Source: Methanoregula sp. (GTDB taxonomy: Archaea > Halobacteriota > Methanomicrobia > Methanomicrobiales > Methanospirillaceae). Taken from it: a stretch of 64,000 nucleotides of DNA. The stretch spans positions 1 through 64,000 of the forward strand of contig NZ_JAQTQD010000002.1 in assembly GCF_028712425.1 (NCBI RefSeq), written 5' to 3'. The notes beneath the pieces were generated by a model that ran no database searches, had not been told where the DNA came from, and saw only the letters and a program-made list of their open reading frames with translations. Within the stretch, counting starts at the first letter, position 1; each line of letters starts with the position of its first letter. Position numbers and translations under genes: made by a program. Positions 1-7,443 of the stretch are shown here, in pieces.

Positions 1-730
1 TGAAGGGGCCGTCCAGCGTGATATTGTACCCGGTATAGACCGGCAGGTCGCCCCCGGTTGCCGTCCCCGGTGTCAGGAAATCGGGCGTGCTGTGGCCATC
101 GGTGGGGAGCCAGACCATCGATCCATAGAGCGTGATCATCTCGCCCAGAAGCGGGATCGCATCCTTGACATCGGCGCCGAGTGCACCAAGGCCCAGCGAG
201 TACGTCACCTCGGAAAACTTCTTCACCTTCACGTCCGGCTCGGTGATGGTTGCATGGAGCACCTTGTCGAGATCGCCTGTGACGCGGAGGACCGGGTTTT
301 TGGTCATCCACCCGGGCTCGATGGTCAGGCTGACATTGCCCTCGATGATCTTCTTGTAGAAGATCTCGTTGAAGAGCGACGGGTTCTTCCGTTTTTTGCG
401 GATGTCATCGACTGCCTCTTCCGTTGTCGGGTACAGGGTAAAGACCGTGGTGAATCCGGCCATCTCCAGCACCTTATAGGGGTACTCCCCGACCGCGGCA
501 AGCGCGAACTGGCCGTTCCTCCGCTTCAGCTCGCGCTTTAACCCGTTGAATGTCCGTATGCCCCCGCTGCTCAGGTAGGCCGATCCCGAGAGATCGACGA
601 CCAGTTCCTTGTCATCGTCATTGAGTTCTTCCCGCGCCCACTCATCGAGCTGCCGGGCCCCGTGGGCATCGAGTCTCCCGTTGACAAAAAAAACAAGAAT
701 CCCGTCCCTTCGTTCGCTTCTGGCTTCCAT
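1..730 (-). CDS. STAS-domain protein (anti-sigma-factor-antagonist-like), partial
   Basis: Read on the minus strand from ATG at 730 and running off the left edge, so 243 residues are visible and the C-terminus is missing. Residues about 9-105 show the strand/helix pattern of a STAS domain: ILVFFVNGRLDAHGA, then VVDLSGSAYLSSGGIRT, where Ser54/Ser55 occupy the site phosphorylated in SpoIIAA-type proteins. After about residue 115 a second, unidentified domain follows (KNPSLFNEIFYKK onward), so this is longer than a stand-alone STAS protein. STAS proteins act in the cytoplasm as phospho-switches that bind a kinase or target. A second STAS gene (41679-42014) and a PP2C phosphatase (54134-56263) in this window are plausible partners in kind, though not adjacent. 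No strong ribosome binding site precedes the ATG. Confidence 0.85.
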   Translation of the reverse strand, partial: MEARSERRDGILVFFVNGRLDAHGARQLDEWAREELNDDDKELVVDLSGSAYLSSGGIRTFNGLKRELKRRNGQFALAAVGEYPYKVLEMAGFTTVFTLYPTTEEAVDDIRKKRKNPSLFNEIFYKKIIEGNVSLTIEPGWMTKNPVLRVTGDLDKVLHATITEPDVKVKKFSEVTYSLGLGALGADVKDAIPLLGEMITLYGSMVWLPTDGHSTPDFLTPGTATGGDLPVYTGYNITLDGPF

Positions 731-832
731 GAGATTCGCTTCCGTTTATGGAGTTATTACGTAAAGCCACTTATAATGGTGAGGTACCAGGAAAAAACCG
801 GAGCGAAATATTCCAGCGTCCCTCCTGAAGCG

Positions 833-840
833 TTTATATT
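833..840 (+). promoter_or_regulatory. TATA box of the 862 gene
   Basis: TTTATATT lies 22 bases before the ATG at 862. The usual archaeal spacing of about 26 bases from the TATA centre to the transcription start would place that start at or very near the ATG, so the message may be nearly leaderless. A GGAG at 851-854 could also act as a ribosome binding site on a longer transcript. Confidence 0.45.
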
Positions 841-861
841 TCCGCGCACCGGAGTACTTCT

Positions 862-1086
862 ATGGATCTCTCCTCAGCCCGGCGCATCGTCACCTTCGTG
901 CTCGTCCTTCTCTGCGCCATCCTTGTTTCCAATACCCTTTCGAATATTCTGCTCGCCGCTCTTGGCCTTTCCGGGATCTTCGGGTTCATCGTCGGCTTTG
1001 TTATCTACGCGATCTTCTTTTTCGGGGTTTTATACTTCTTCGAGCGGTTCTTCGGGATCACGATCTTCCGGTTTGGGGGGAGGTGA
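862..1086 (+). CDS. small two-helix membrane protein
   Basis: A 74-residue protein with two hydrophobic segments, about residues 7-35 and 38-62, ending in a basic Arg-rich tail. It has no motif I recognise. The start ATG follows GGAG by seven bases and lies under a TATA box. The stop codon is embedded in a strong Shine-Dalgarno-like GGAGGTGA (1079-1086) that would serve the next gene, suggesting that this gene is the first of the operon-like run to 4984. Function unknown; it could be a membrane partner of the cassette downstream or an unrelated housekeeping protein. Confidence 0.55.
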   Translation: MDLSSARRIVTFVLVLLCAILVSNTLSNILLAALGLSGIFGFIVGFVIYAIFFFGVLYFFERFFGITIFRFGGR

Positions 1087-1558
1087 GGGAAGGAGAGCAA
1101 CATTTACCGGAACATTCATTCGATTCGGTGTGTTCAAAACCAAATGGGGTCTTCAAAAGAAGATCCTGCTGAAAAACGTAAAGGACATTCAAGGCCGTTA
1201 TATCGCTCAGCACATTTCACTTTCAGAACTATCAGATGTTAGAGTCTTTGAGGGATTTTGTCAGAGTGAAGTCCTTCAGTTATCAGCGATTGTCTATTCG
1301 TATGTGAAAGGCTATTCCGGGGAAAACATTGATCTCAAACTTGCCCGCCCGTGGTGCATCGATTATGGATTTCATGATGTCCGGGATCTTACCTGCATTT
1401 CAAGCCGGTCATATCGAAAAAAGGAAGTTAATGCCTTCCTAATGCAAGAACTGAACAGTCGTAAAAAAAATCTTCCTCGGGATTTGTTGAAAATGGAAAA
1501 TTTTTTGTTTATACGTTGGATGAACAATATTGCGGAAGTGCCTGATGTCCCACAATGA
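1073..1558 (+). CDS. small beta-rich protein of unknown function, first soluble protein of the cassette
   Basis: The frame is clearly coding from about 1100 to the stop at 1558. Its product has the feel of a small beta-barrel: a TFTGTFIRFGVF strand pair, KKILLKNVKDIQGRYIA, then LQLSAIVYSYVKGYSG with conserved-looking Gly and Tyr. I know no function for it. The start is uncertain: TTG at 1073 (161 residues) keeps the TGTFIRFG strand and overlaps the previous gene by 14 bases; GTG at 1130 (142 residues) would cut that strand. A perfect GGAGGTGA at 1079-1086 has no ATG, GTG or TTG at a normal distance. The stop overlaps the next gene's ATG (1545) by 14 bases, so the two are probably translated together. 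The region is AT-richer than the rest of the window. Confidence 0.6.
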   Translation: MGGGEGRRATFTGTFIRFGVFKTKWGLQKKILLKNVKDIQGRYIAQHISLSELSDVRVFEGFCQSEVLQLSAIVYSYVKGYSGENIDLKLARPWCIDYGFHDVRDLTCISSRSYRKKEVNAFLMQELNSRKKNLPRDLLKMENFLFIRWMNNIAEVPDVPQ

Positions 1559-3503
1559 GCGATGCAGGGAATGCAAGGTAAGGGTCCGGCAACTTCTTGA
1601 AAAAATCTATGGGACGGTCATTCCCAATTACCGGATACAACTCGGGACGCGACCAGAAGAGTTGCGGGAACATCCGAGGTATTCTGTTCTGAACGACATC
1701 TACTCTGCCCTGCAGAACCATCGCGGTTTTTCCGTGTTTGTCAGGGCGGCATATGTCGATATTGATTTTTTCCTGCCTGAACAGAAAATGATTGTTGAGT
1801 TCGATGAATCGCAGCATTTCACCGAACCGCGGAAGATTGCTCTCTCTCAGTATCCCTCCGATATTAATCTCGGATTCTCGCGCAGCACCTGGATGAGACA
1901 TTGCGATGAAATCCGTGCATGCGACAACGATCCTCCCTTTCGTGATGAGCAGCGCACATGGTATGATACTTTGAGGGATTTTATTCCGGAAGCGAACGGG
2001 TTCTGTCCAACGGTCCGGTTATTCGCGAGGGATATGGCATGGTGCAGTCTTGACGTAAATAATGCAAATGACATTCAAAAATTTCAGAATCTGATTGAAG
2101 CCCAAAACACGGCCGGAGATACGAGTATGAATGGCATATCTCTCAAAATGCCGAGACAAGACTGGATTGCGACGGTTATTCTGAAATCAAATTTGAAAAT
2201 TGCTGATGAAAAAGATCCCGGCAATAACCCGATACGAATAGCTGAGCTGGACCAAATTCTCCGTTCAACGATCGATAAAACATCGGGGGACGGAGTGGTC
2301 CTCTTTCCCGGTGGTTGGGTTCATACACAACACGAGAGGGCAGATACAATGTATCCGGAGATTGAACGATGCGTGAAGGAAGTCCTCTCCGGAACAAGCC
2401 GAAATATCAAAGTCTGCATCGGGATTGATGGATTCTTCGACCGACCTGTCGCTGAAGATGCATACGATCAGGATCAGATAGCAATCACCATCGACAGGAC
2501 CGGAATAATTTCCATCTGCAGAAAGTTTTACCCGTCTGATGATACCGAAAGGAACAGTATCATACTTGCTAAAAATCACCATGACGGCGAACTCGGCAAA
2601 CCCCGTATCTTTGAGCTAAATGGTGTCCGGTTTTTCCCCTTCGTCTGCTATGATGTTTATGGCCCATGGCACGAGCCCCGGAAATATCCGAAACCTGACG
2701 CCGACATTGGATTAAATCTGATTCACCGGTTCCGTCCCAAAGGAGAATTTCTGTGTCAGGAAAATTACTTCCCATTAAATGGCTGGTCCGAGGCATCATG
2801 CCAATGGAAGATTCCCCTTTTTGGAACTTCTATCTTTTTCCGACGGTCAATCCCGTCCGACTGGCCAACGGGGATTGTCTGGACCGGAGGAGATGTCTGG
2901 AAAAAACCGCGATATCCTGATATAACCCTGCCCTGCGATACACCGGCAATTACGATCCCGCTGACCGAGGGATCTGCTGAAGTACGAATTTTCACCAACA
3001 TTGCGGGGAAAATTCAATCGATGAAAAGGAATCCTTCAGAGATCATTACAAAAAATAATGCCCGGTCACAGAATCGTTCCCTCGCAGTTGAAAGGACGAA
3101 CATCAGCAGTATCAATCCGAATGGGATTTATGCAAAACTACGAAAAGAATTGGACTCTTTTTTCGGGAAATCCGTCATTGATCAGAAGACCAAGTTCACA
3201 TACCGGGCAGAAAATGAGATCGGGTATCCGAACAAGAAAGAGCTTGATATGATCTCGCTTTTCAAGCCAACAATATCCGGATCCAACCAGGTGCGGTTCC
3301 GTGTCTATCCCCACATTCTTGCAAGTAATATGGGAATACAAAACGCAGCTGAAATCATCAAGATCCTTCCTGAAGGTTCGATGATAAAACAGGAACGGGA
3401 GAATCCGCACCCTGGCGATATTTTTATTGACGGCAATTTTTCCAGCGAGGGGGAAATCGAAGAATTCGTGAAGTGGATCGTGTTCGGGAACAGAATGAAG
3501 TAG
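1545..3503 (+). CDS. PD-(D/E)xK-type nuclease domain fused to a degenerate nitrilase-fold domain
   Basis: A 652-residue multidomain protein. The N-terminus has a CREC motif (residues 8-11), followed by a nuclease-like core at about 70-95, VDIDFFLPEQKMIVEFDESQ then H91: an Asp, then E-x-D and His, as in the DUF559/Vsr-like branch of the PD-(D/E)xK fold. Residues about 205-440 resemble a carbon-nitrogen hydrolase: VVLFPGGW at 251-258, a Lys in IISICRKFYP (K327) and a Cys in FVCYDVYGPW (C368). The Glu of the nitrilase triad, normally in FPE, is Gly256, so amidase activity is doubtful and the domain may bind a ligand or nucleotide-like substrate. Residues about 520-652 form a third unidentified domain. 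It overlaps the gene before it and sits 17 bases before the gene after it. ATG at 1545 was chosen over TTG at 1530. Likely role (inference): effector of an accessory, possibly defensive, system. Confidence 0.75.
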   Translation: MSHNERCRECKVRVRQLLEKIYGTVIPNYRIQLGTRPEELREHPRYSVLNDIYSALQNHRGFSVFVRAAYVDIDFFLPEQKMIVEFDESQHFTEPRKIALSQYPSDINLGFSRSTWMRHCDEIRACDNDPPFRDEQRTWYDTLRDFIPEANGFCPTVRLFARDMAWCSLDVNNANDIQKFQNLIEAQNTAGDTSMNGISLKMPRQDWIATVILKSNLKIADEKDPGNNPIRIAELDQILRSTIDKTSGDGVVLFPGGWVHTQHERADTMYPEIERCVKEVLSGTSRNIKVCIGIDGFFDRPVAEDAYDQDQIAITIDRTGIISICRKFYPSDDTERNSIILAKNHHDGELGKPRIFELNGVRFFPFVCYDVYGPWHEPRKYPKPDADIGLNLIHRFRPKGEFLCQENYFPLNGWSEASCQWKIPLFGTSIFFRRSIPSDWPTGIVWTGGDVWKKPRYPDITLPCDTPAITIPLTEGSAEVRIFTNIAGKIQSMKRNPSEIITKNNARSQNRSLAVERTNISSINPNGIYAKLRKELDSFFGKSVIDQKTKFTYRAENEIGYPNKKELDMISLFKPTISGSNQVRFRVYPHILASNMGIQNAAEIIKILPEGSMIKQERENPHPGDIFIDGNFSSEGEIEEFVKWIVFGNRMK

Positions 3504-3520
3504 AGATAACGGTGATCCGA

Positions 3521-4366
3521 ATGGACGATGAAATTACCCAACAGTGGATGACAGAAAGGATTGGCGAATCCAACAAACAGGCAGCGAAAAATCGTAATAA
3601 GTATCCGATCCAGGAACACGCTACTCGGACGGAACTTTGGGAATATGTAGACTGTACCTGCGATGAATCCTGTACCTGTAAAAAAGATCTGGGATGCACG
3701 GGTCACTGGAAGCTGAAAAAGAATGTTCAGTTCGATGACTTCATGTTCGGATTCCTCAGAATGTTCGTCGATCGTTGTGATCATCTCAATGTTATTACCG
3801 CTGTTGATGCGGGAGATCCTTCGAACCTGAGACCCCGGGTCAGGGATGCTTACACCGTCTTACGAAATTTAAAGGGAGAATGGAAAACCCTGTCCGAAAA
3901 ATCTGCCAATTACAACAAGACACTTTTCTGCGATGGCTGGTTTGACAGTTATTTCAAAGAAAAATTCGAAAGTTTCAAAATTAAGGAAAGTGTGTATTTC
4001 GCCAAGCAGTTTTGTATTCTTCTTCCCGATATCTGCGTGCCGTACGACACCAAATCCCGGGATAAAATGACAAGTCATCTCAAAATCCCCCGTAATGCGA
4101 ATTATTTTGAATTCCTCTATGAAGTCCGAGTGAACTTCCTGAGTGCCTTCAAAAAACAGGGTATCAAGTTACCGGTAATACGAGCTTTAGATTTCCCGGG
4201 CAAGGATCTCCCGTTCGATCCGCGCCTGATCTCGTTGCGACAACCAGCGCAGGATTATGGGAGGGACTACCTGCCTGTCAAAGGGCAGATCAGTTTGGTC
4301 CTGGACAAATGCTACTATTTGCCGACAGAAAAATCCACTGACGAAAAACAATCCAACAGTAAATGA
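3521..4366 (+). CDS. Cys-cluster protein of unknown function
   Basis: A 281-residue protein. I chose ATG at 3521 because GGTGATCC (3511-3518), the archaeal Shine-Dalgarno core, lies just before it; GTG at 3473 would overlap the upstream gene. Residues about 44-60 carry a dense cysteine cluster, CTCDESCTCKKDLGC, which could hold zinc or an iron-sulfur centre. The rest is mixed, with many aromatic and charged residues (for example FCDGWFDSYFKEKFESF), a PYDTKSRDKM stretch and no transmembrane segment. I do not recognise the family. It is 17 bases downstream of the nuclease-nitrilase gene and 24 bases upstream of the TPR gene on the same strand, so all belong to one probable operon and plausibly one pathway. 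Confidence 0.75.
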   Translation: MDDEITQQWMTERIGESNKQAAKNRNKYPIQEHATRTELWEYVDCTCDESCTCKKDLGCTGHWKLKKNVQFDDFMFGFLRMFVDRCDHLNVITAVDAGDPSNLRPRVRDAYTVLRNLKGEWKTLSEKSANYNKTLFCDGWFDSYFKEKFESFKIKESVYFAKQFCILLPDICVPYDTKSRDKMTSHLKIPRNANYFEFLYEVRVNFLSAFKKQGIKLPVIRALDFPGKDLPFDPRLISLRQPAQDYGRDYLPVKGQISLVLDKCYYLPTEKSTDEKQSNSK

Positions 4367-4390
4367 GTGTTGCACAAAACGTGATCTTAT

Positions 4391-4984
4391 ATGAGGCATT
4401 CAGAGAAATCAAAAGAAGAGTGGTTCGACCTCGGGCGGAAATATCATGAAAATGAAGAATACCAGAAAGCAGTTGCCGCATATCGTCATGTTGTGAAACT
4501 CGACAGGTACAATGTTCACGCATGGCATAATCTGGGGTTGGCTCTTCGGTTCCTTGGAAAGTTGGATGATGCGCTCAAGGTGTTCAATACCGCAGAATCT
4601 CTTGATCCGGGGAATGGCGAGATCAACATACAACAGGGTTTGATCCTAATTGGGCAGGAAAAAAACGAACAGGCAGTAAAGAAATTTGAGAATGCTTTTA
4701 GATCTGGCTTGGGATCCGATAATCAGATGGTTGCACATATCGGAATGGGGATACCGTACCTCAATCTCGACAAACCTGATGATGCAATCAGCAATTTCGA
4801 TGCGGCCCTGCGAATTGATAATGAAAATCTGCCTGCATTAACGATGAAAGCCGGAGCCCTCTTAACACAAGGGGATTTTACATTGGCAAAGAATGTCATC
4901 GATGAAGCGTTGAGGATTGATCCGGAAGATGAAGAAGCATTGAGAATTCTTGAAATGGTTAAATCCTCATTGGCCTCCACATGA
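4391..4984 (+). CDS. tetratricopeptide repeat (TPR) protein
   Basis: A 197-residue protein built almost wholly from TPR units: WFDLGRKYHENEEYQKAVAA, HNLGLALRFLGKLDDALKVF, an INIQQGLILIGQEKNEQAVK unit, MGIPYLNLDKPDDAISNF, and a last LTQGDFTLAKNVIDEALRI unit. TPR solenoids are cytoplasmic protein-binding scaffolds. The ATG at 4391 follows GTGATC (4381-4386), a good archaeal ribosome binding site. It is the last gene of the 1073-4984 run, 24 bases after the Cys-cluster gene, so it may assemble or regulate the other products. TPR proteins are common in methanogens, so a general role is also possible. Confidence 0.85.
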   Translation: MRHSEKSKEEWFDLGRKYHENEEYQKAVAAYRHVVKLDRYNVHAWHNLGLALRFLGKLDDALKVFNTAESLDPGNGEINIQQGLILIGQEKNEQAVKKFENAFRSGLGSDNQMVAHIGMGIPYLNLDKPDDAISNFDAALRIDNENLPALTMKAGALLTQGDFTLAKNVIDEALRIDPEDEEALRILEMVKSSLAST

Positions 4985-5486
4985 TTGAAACATTTTTGCG
5001 GCTCATCCCCCCTCCAAAACTTTCAACCACAATATTAAGCATAGGCTTTTCATTTTTCCAAAATACCCGCTGCGCATCACAGTTTGATGCAGCAAAATCA
5101 GTCAATTGTCTTGCACTTGTGAACATGTAGTACAACTCACCGAAGAATCAGAGATGGTCTCACCGTGCTGAACACGGGAAATCTGACGGTTTGCTTTGTT
5201 AACGCGGATGCTTATCCATGTTTGGCCAGAACTTTGGGTTAGGCAACAGGCTCTACAGCCCCCTCTTTCTCAGTGTCAATCCCCACAAAATCAATCTCCT
5301 CATAAATCGCTCCTTTTTCGAATCGGAGCCCATTTTGGAAAACCGATTTTTGGAGAGTCGCACTTTTTCGCGAATTACAGCACACCATTTTGAAAAAACG
5401 CCCATTGCGTTGATAGTATCCCCATTCAAGGCAATTATAGTCCAGAAAAATCACCTAATTGGTGCCTTTTGGTTGAATGATCGCCA
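4985..5486. other. AT-rich stretch without a supported gene
   Basis: No reading frame here has convincing start signals or family resemblance. Small inverted repeats are present: GCATCA/TGATGC (5074-5090) and CCGTG/CACGG (5163-5177), possibly terminators of the cassette upstream. Short open frames at 5218-5574 (plus) and 5239-5454 (minus) have biased, unconvincing compositions. The patch may mark the edge of the inserted cassette or old decayed genes. Confidence 0.5.
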
Positions 5487-5627
5487 TTATTTCTGGGCGG
5501 GAGCACGTGAAATGAACCGGAAGGCGCCGGTGATCCGGGGCACACCGTCGGTGAACGAGATATCCCCGTCGTAGATCGGTATCTGAAAATCGGGGGTTTC
5601 CTCACATCCCCCCACCCGCAGCCCCAT
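5487..5627 (-). pseudogene. possible remnant of a gene (46 codons)
   Basis: A 46-residue frame (ATG at 5627, stop at 5487-5489) has plausible protein character, including DFQIPIYDGDISFTDGVPRI and ITGAFRFISRAPAQK, and GC-rich codon usage like the core genes of the window. It has no ribosome binding site and no recognisable domain. It may be the surviving 3' end of a longer gene whose front was lost, or a genuine small protein. Low certainty. Confidence 0.25.
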
Positions 5628-5869
5628 CCGGCAGGAGATCGGCCAAAAGAATGTGGATAAAATTTACCTCTGGTTTTCAGACGTGAAAACGGTCATTGAA
5701 AAGTAAATTATTCCCTCATTTTCAGAAATGTCGAATGCTGAAAGCATGAGTCACGAGAAGACGAAGTCTTCGAATTATTCCTTCTGGTGCCGGAAAAGGG
5801 GGGAATACGGGCCCGATACGGCCCCGGATCAGGTCAACCCCCAGCGAGTGTGGCCGCGGGCCCCCCCCC

Positions 5870-6550
5870 TCATACCATCCCCCGCCCATTCACCGGAAGA
5901 ATCATCCCCCCGTCATCCTTCCCGGGCCTGTTCACCCGCTGCGACACGGCATGCACCTCCAGTACATCATTTGCACAGGGCACGAGAACCTCCATCAGCT
6001 CATCCGGGGAACGCGTAACAGGAGAGAGCCACCGCTCTTCCCCCTCCCGCGCCAGGACAACCGGCATCCGGTCATGGACTTGTGCCATGAGCTCGTTTGT
6101 GCTGGTGGTAATGATCGTGTAACTCACCAGCGTCTCACCTGCGGGGGACAGCCAGGTGTCATACAGGCCGGCAAACGAGAAGAGCGCATTGTCCGGCCGG
6201 TGGAAGAAGAACGGGATCTTCCGCGTTCCCTCTGTCTTCCATTCGTAAAACCCGTTTGCCGGGACAAGACAGCGGTTCTCCACCAGCAGCTGCCGGAACA
6301 TCGGTTTTTCTGACAGGGTCTCGGCCCGGGCATTGACCGGGCGGGGCATTGTCTGCCCCTCTTTTGCCCAGCCCGGCACAAGCCCCCACCGCATCTGTCG
6401 GATCCGGTTCCTGCCCTCCGCTGAGACAACCACCGGGTTCTCCGACCGCGGTGCAATGTTGAAATGGGACCGGAAGCCGATGGTGGGATCAACGATGAGG
6501 AACCTTCCCTCAAGATCGTCCACGGCCCAGAGCGCGTACCGGCTGCACAT
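5870..6550 (-). CDS. yedK: SRAP/HMCES family DNA-protein crosslink enzyme (YedK)
   Basis: A 226-residue protein starting MCSRYALW, so that Cys2 becomes the N-terminal residue after Met removal, as the mechanism requires; the longer upstream frame is rejected for this reason. The catalytic set is in order: Cys2, Asn73 in PVNARAETL, Glu103 in PANGFYEWK, His159 in QVHDRMPV, matching the spacing of E. coli YedK. Known function of the family: it forms a thiazolidine crosslink with abasic sites in single-stranded DNA and so shields them during replication. The gene stands alone, divergent from the polymerase cluster at 6662, with about 110 bases between, which may make a shared repair neighbourhood. 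Confidence 0.95.
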   Translation of the reverse strand: MCSRYALWAVDDLEGRFLIVDPTIGFRSHFNIAPRSENPVVVSAEGRNRIRQMRWGLVPGWAKEGQTMPRPVNARAETLSEKPMFRQLLVENRCLVPANGFYEWKTEGTRKIPFFFHRPDNALFSFAGLYDTWLSPAGETLVSYTIITTSTNELMAQVHDRMPVVLAREGEERWLSPVTRSPDELMEVLVPCANDVLEVHAVSQRVNRPGKDDGGMILPVNGRGMV

Positions 6551-6661
6551 TATCTCTCTCATCGCGCCCTGCGCCACATCAATCTTGCGGAACGCTCCGG
6601 ACACTTTCACCCCCCGCCAGCCTGAGCCTTATCTCCTGCTGCGCAGCAGCGATCCGGTGCT

Positions 6662-7189
6662 ATGCAGATCGAGATCCGTAAGGGAATGAACCTCTACCCG
6701 GGCAGCTGCAACGCGGTGGTTGCGCCGGTGCACGTGATGGTCTCGGCCATCAACAGCAACGCGGATCTCCAGCGTTTCCTCTTCCTCTACATCGGCGGGA
6801 ACTACTCCCGGGTCCTTTCGGGAATCCACCGGGACAGCACGAACTTCGAGATCCGCCGGGCGTTCACGGCCCACCAGCTCCTCTCGGTGCTCCGGGAGGC
6901 GTCGCACACCATCGTCCTTGTCGAGCACGACCCCACGCTCTTCGAGGGGGCTGGGAAGATGCTTGCGCCGGTTGCCCGTGCGCTGAAGGATGCCGGCCGC
7001 GAATCGCTGGTCATTCTCTATACGCCGGCCATTGACCGTACGTTTGCCGCGCTGATGCGCCAGGCAGACCGGATCATCGAGATAGCGGCTGCGGAAGATA
7101 TCTCCTCGCGAGTCTCGCCCCGGGCGATCCGGCTGCAACGGAACGGGGGGCCGCTCACCGGTGGGCAGCGTACGCTTGAGGTGGGATGA
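6662..7189 (+). CDS. conserved protein of unknown function, polymerase-linked, P-loop-like without Walker A
   Basis: A 175-residue soluble protein. The core alternates strands and helices like a RecA/P-loop fold: HTIVLVEHDPTLFEGAGKM resembles a Walker B strand followed by an acidic pair, and ESLVILYTPAIDRTFAALM a following strand and helix, but no Walker A motif is seen, so ATP hydrolysis is doubtful. Its stop overlaps the ATG of the next gene by four bases (7186-7189), and that gene overlaps the DNA polymerase, so the three are co-translated. This suggests an accessory factor for the polymerase, which is inference. I do not recognise a named family. Confidence 0.75.
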   Translation: MQIEIRKGMNLYPGSCNAVVAPVHVMVSAINSNADLQRFLFLYIGGNYSRVLSGIHRDSTNFEIRRAFTAHQLLSVLREASHTIVLVEHDPTLFEGAGKMLAPVARALKDAGRESLVILYTPAIDRTFAALMRQADRIIEIAAAEDISSRVSPRAIRLQRNGGPLTGGQRTLEVG

Positions 7190-7443
7190 TGGGCCGGACG
7201 TTCGTGAGCCCCCGCCTTGGCGTGAAGGACGTGGCGGACCGGTGGGCCCGGTCGGCCCGTGCGCTGAAAAAGGAGGACCAGAAATACGGGAAGGAGCTCG
7301 CGGACCTGGCAAAAGAGCATTCGAGCGAGGCATTCGTTGCCTGCAACGATCCGCTTGAGGCGGCGACGTTCTCGGTCCTGGTCGAGATCCTCAAGCGCCA
7401 GGAGCGGCTCGATGCTGAGAGGAACGGCGATGTGGATCCTTGA
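7186..7443 (+). CDS. small charged protein between polymerase-cluster genes
   Basis: An 85-residue, mostly helical, highly charged protein (KKEDQKYGKELADLAKEHSS) without cysteines in motif arrangement or membrane segments. It overlaps the upstream gene by four bases (ATGA-type junction) and the polymerase gene by 14 bases, so it is translationally coupled to both. A small subunit or adaptor of the polymerase complex is the natural guess. Function not known. Confidence 0.7.
   Translation: MMGRTFVSPRLGVKDVADRWARSARALKKEDQKYGKELADLAKEHSSEAFVACNDPLEAATFSVLVEILKRQERLDAERNGDVDP

Noticed and set aside
662-1072. Upstream extension of the 1073-1558 frame
   Set aside because: It runs antisense to the STAS gene and across the small membrane gene; low-complexity Ser-rich product, so only the part after about 1073 is taken as coding.
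5218-5574. 118-codon plus-strand frame
   Set aside because: No ribosome binding site or family resemblance, and it overlaps the minus-strand fragment at 5487-5627.
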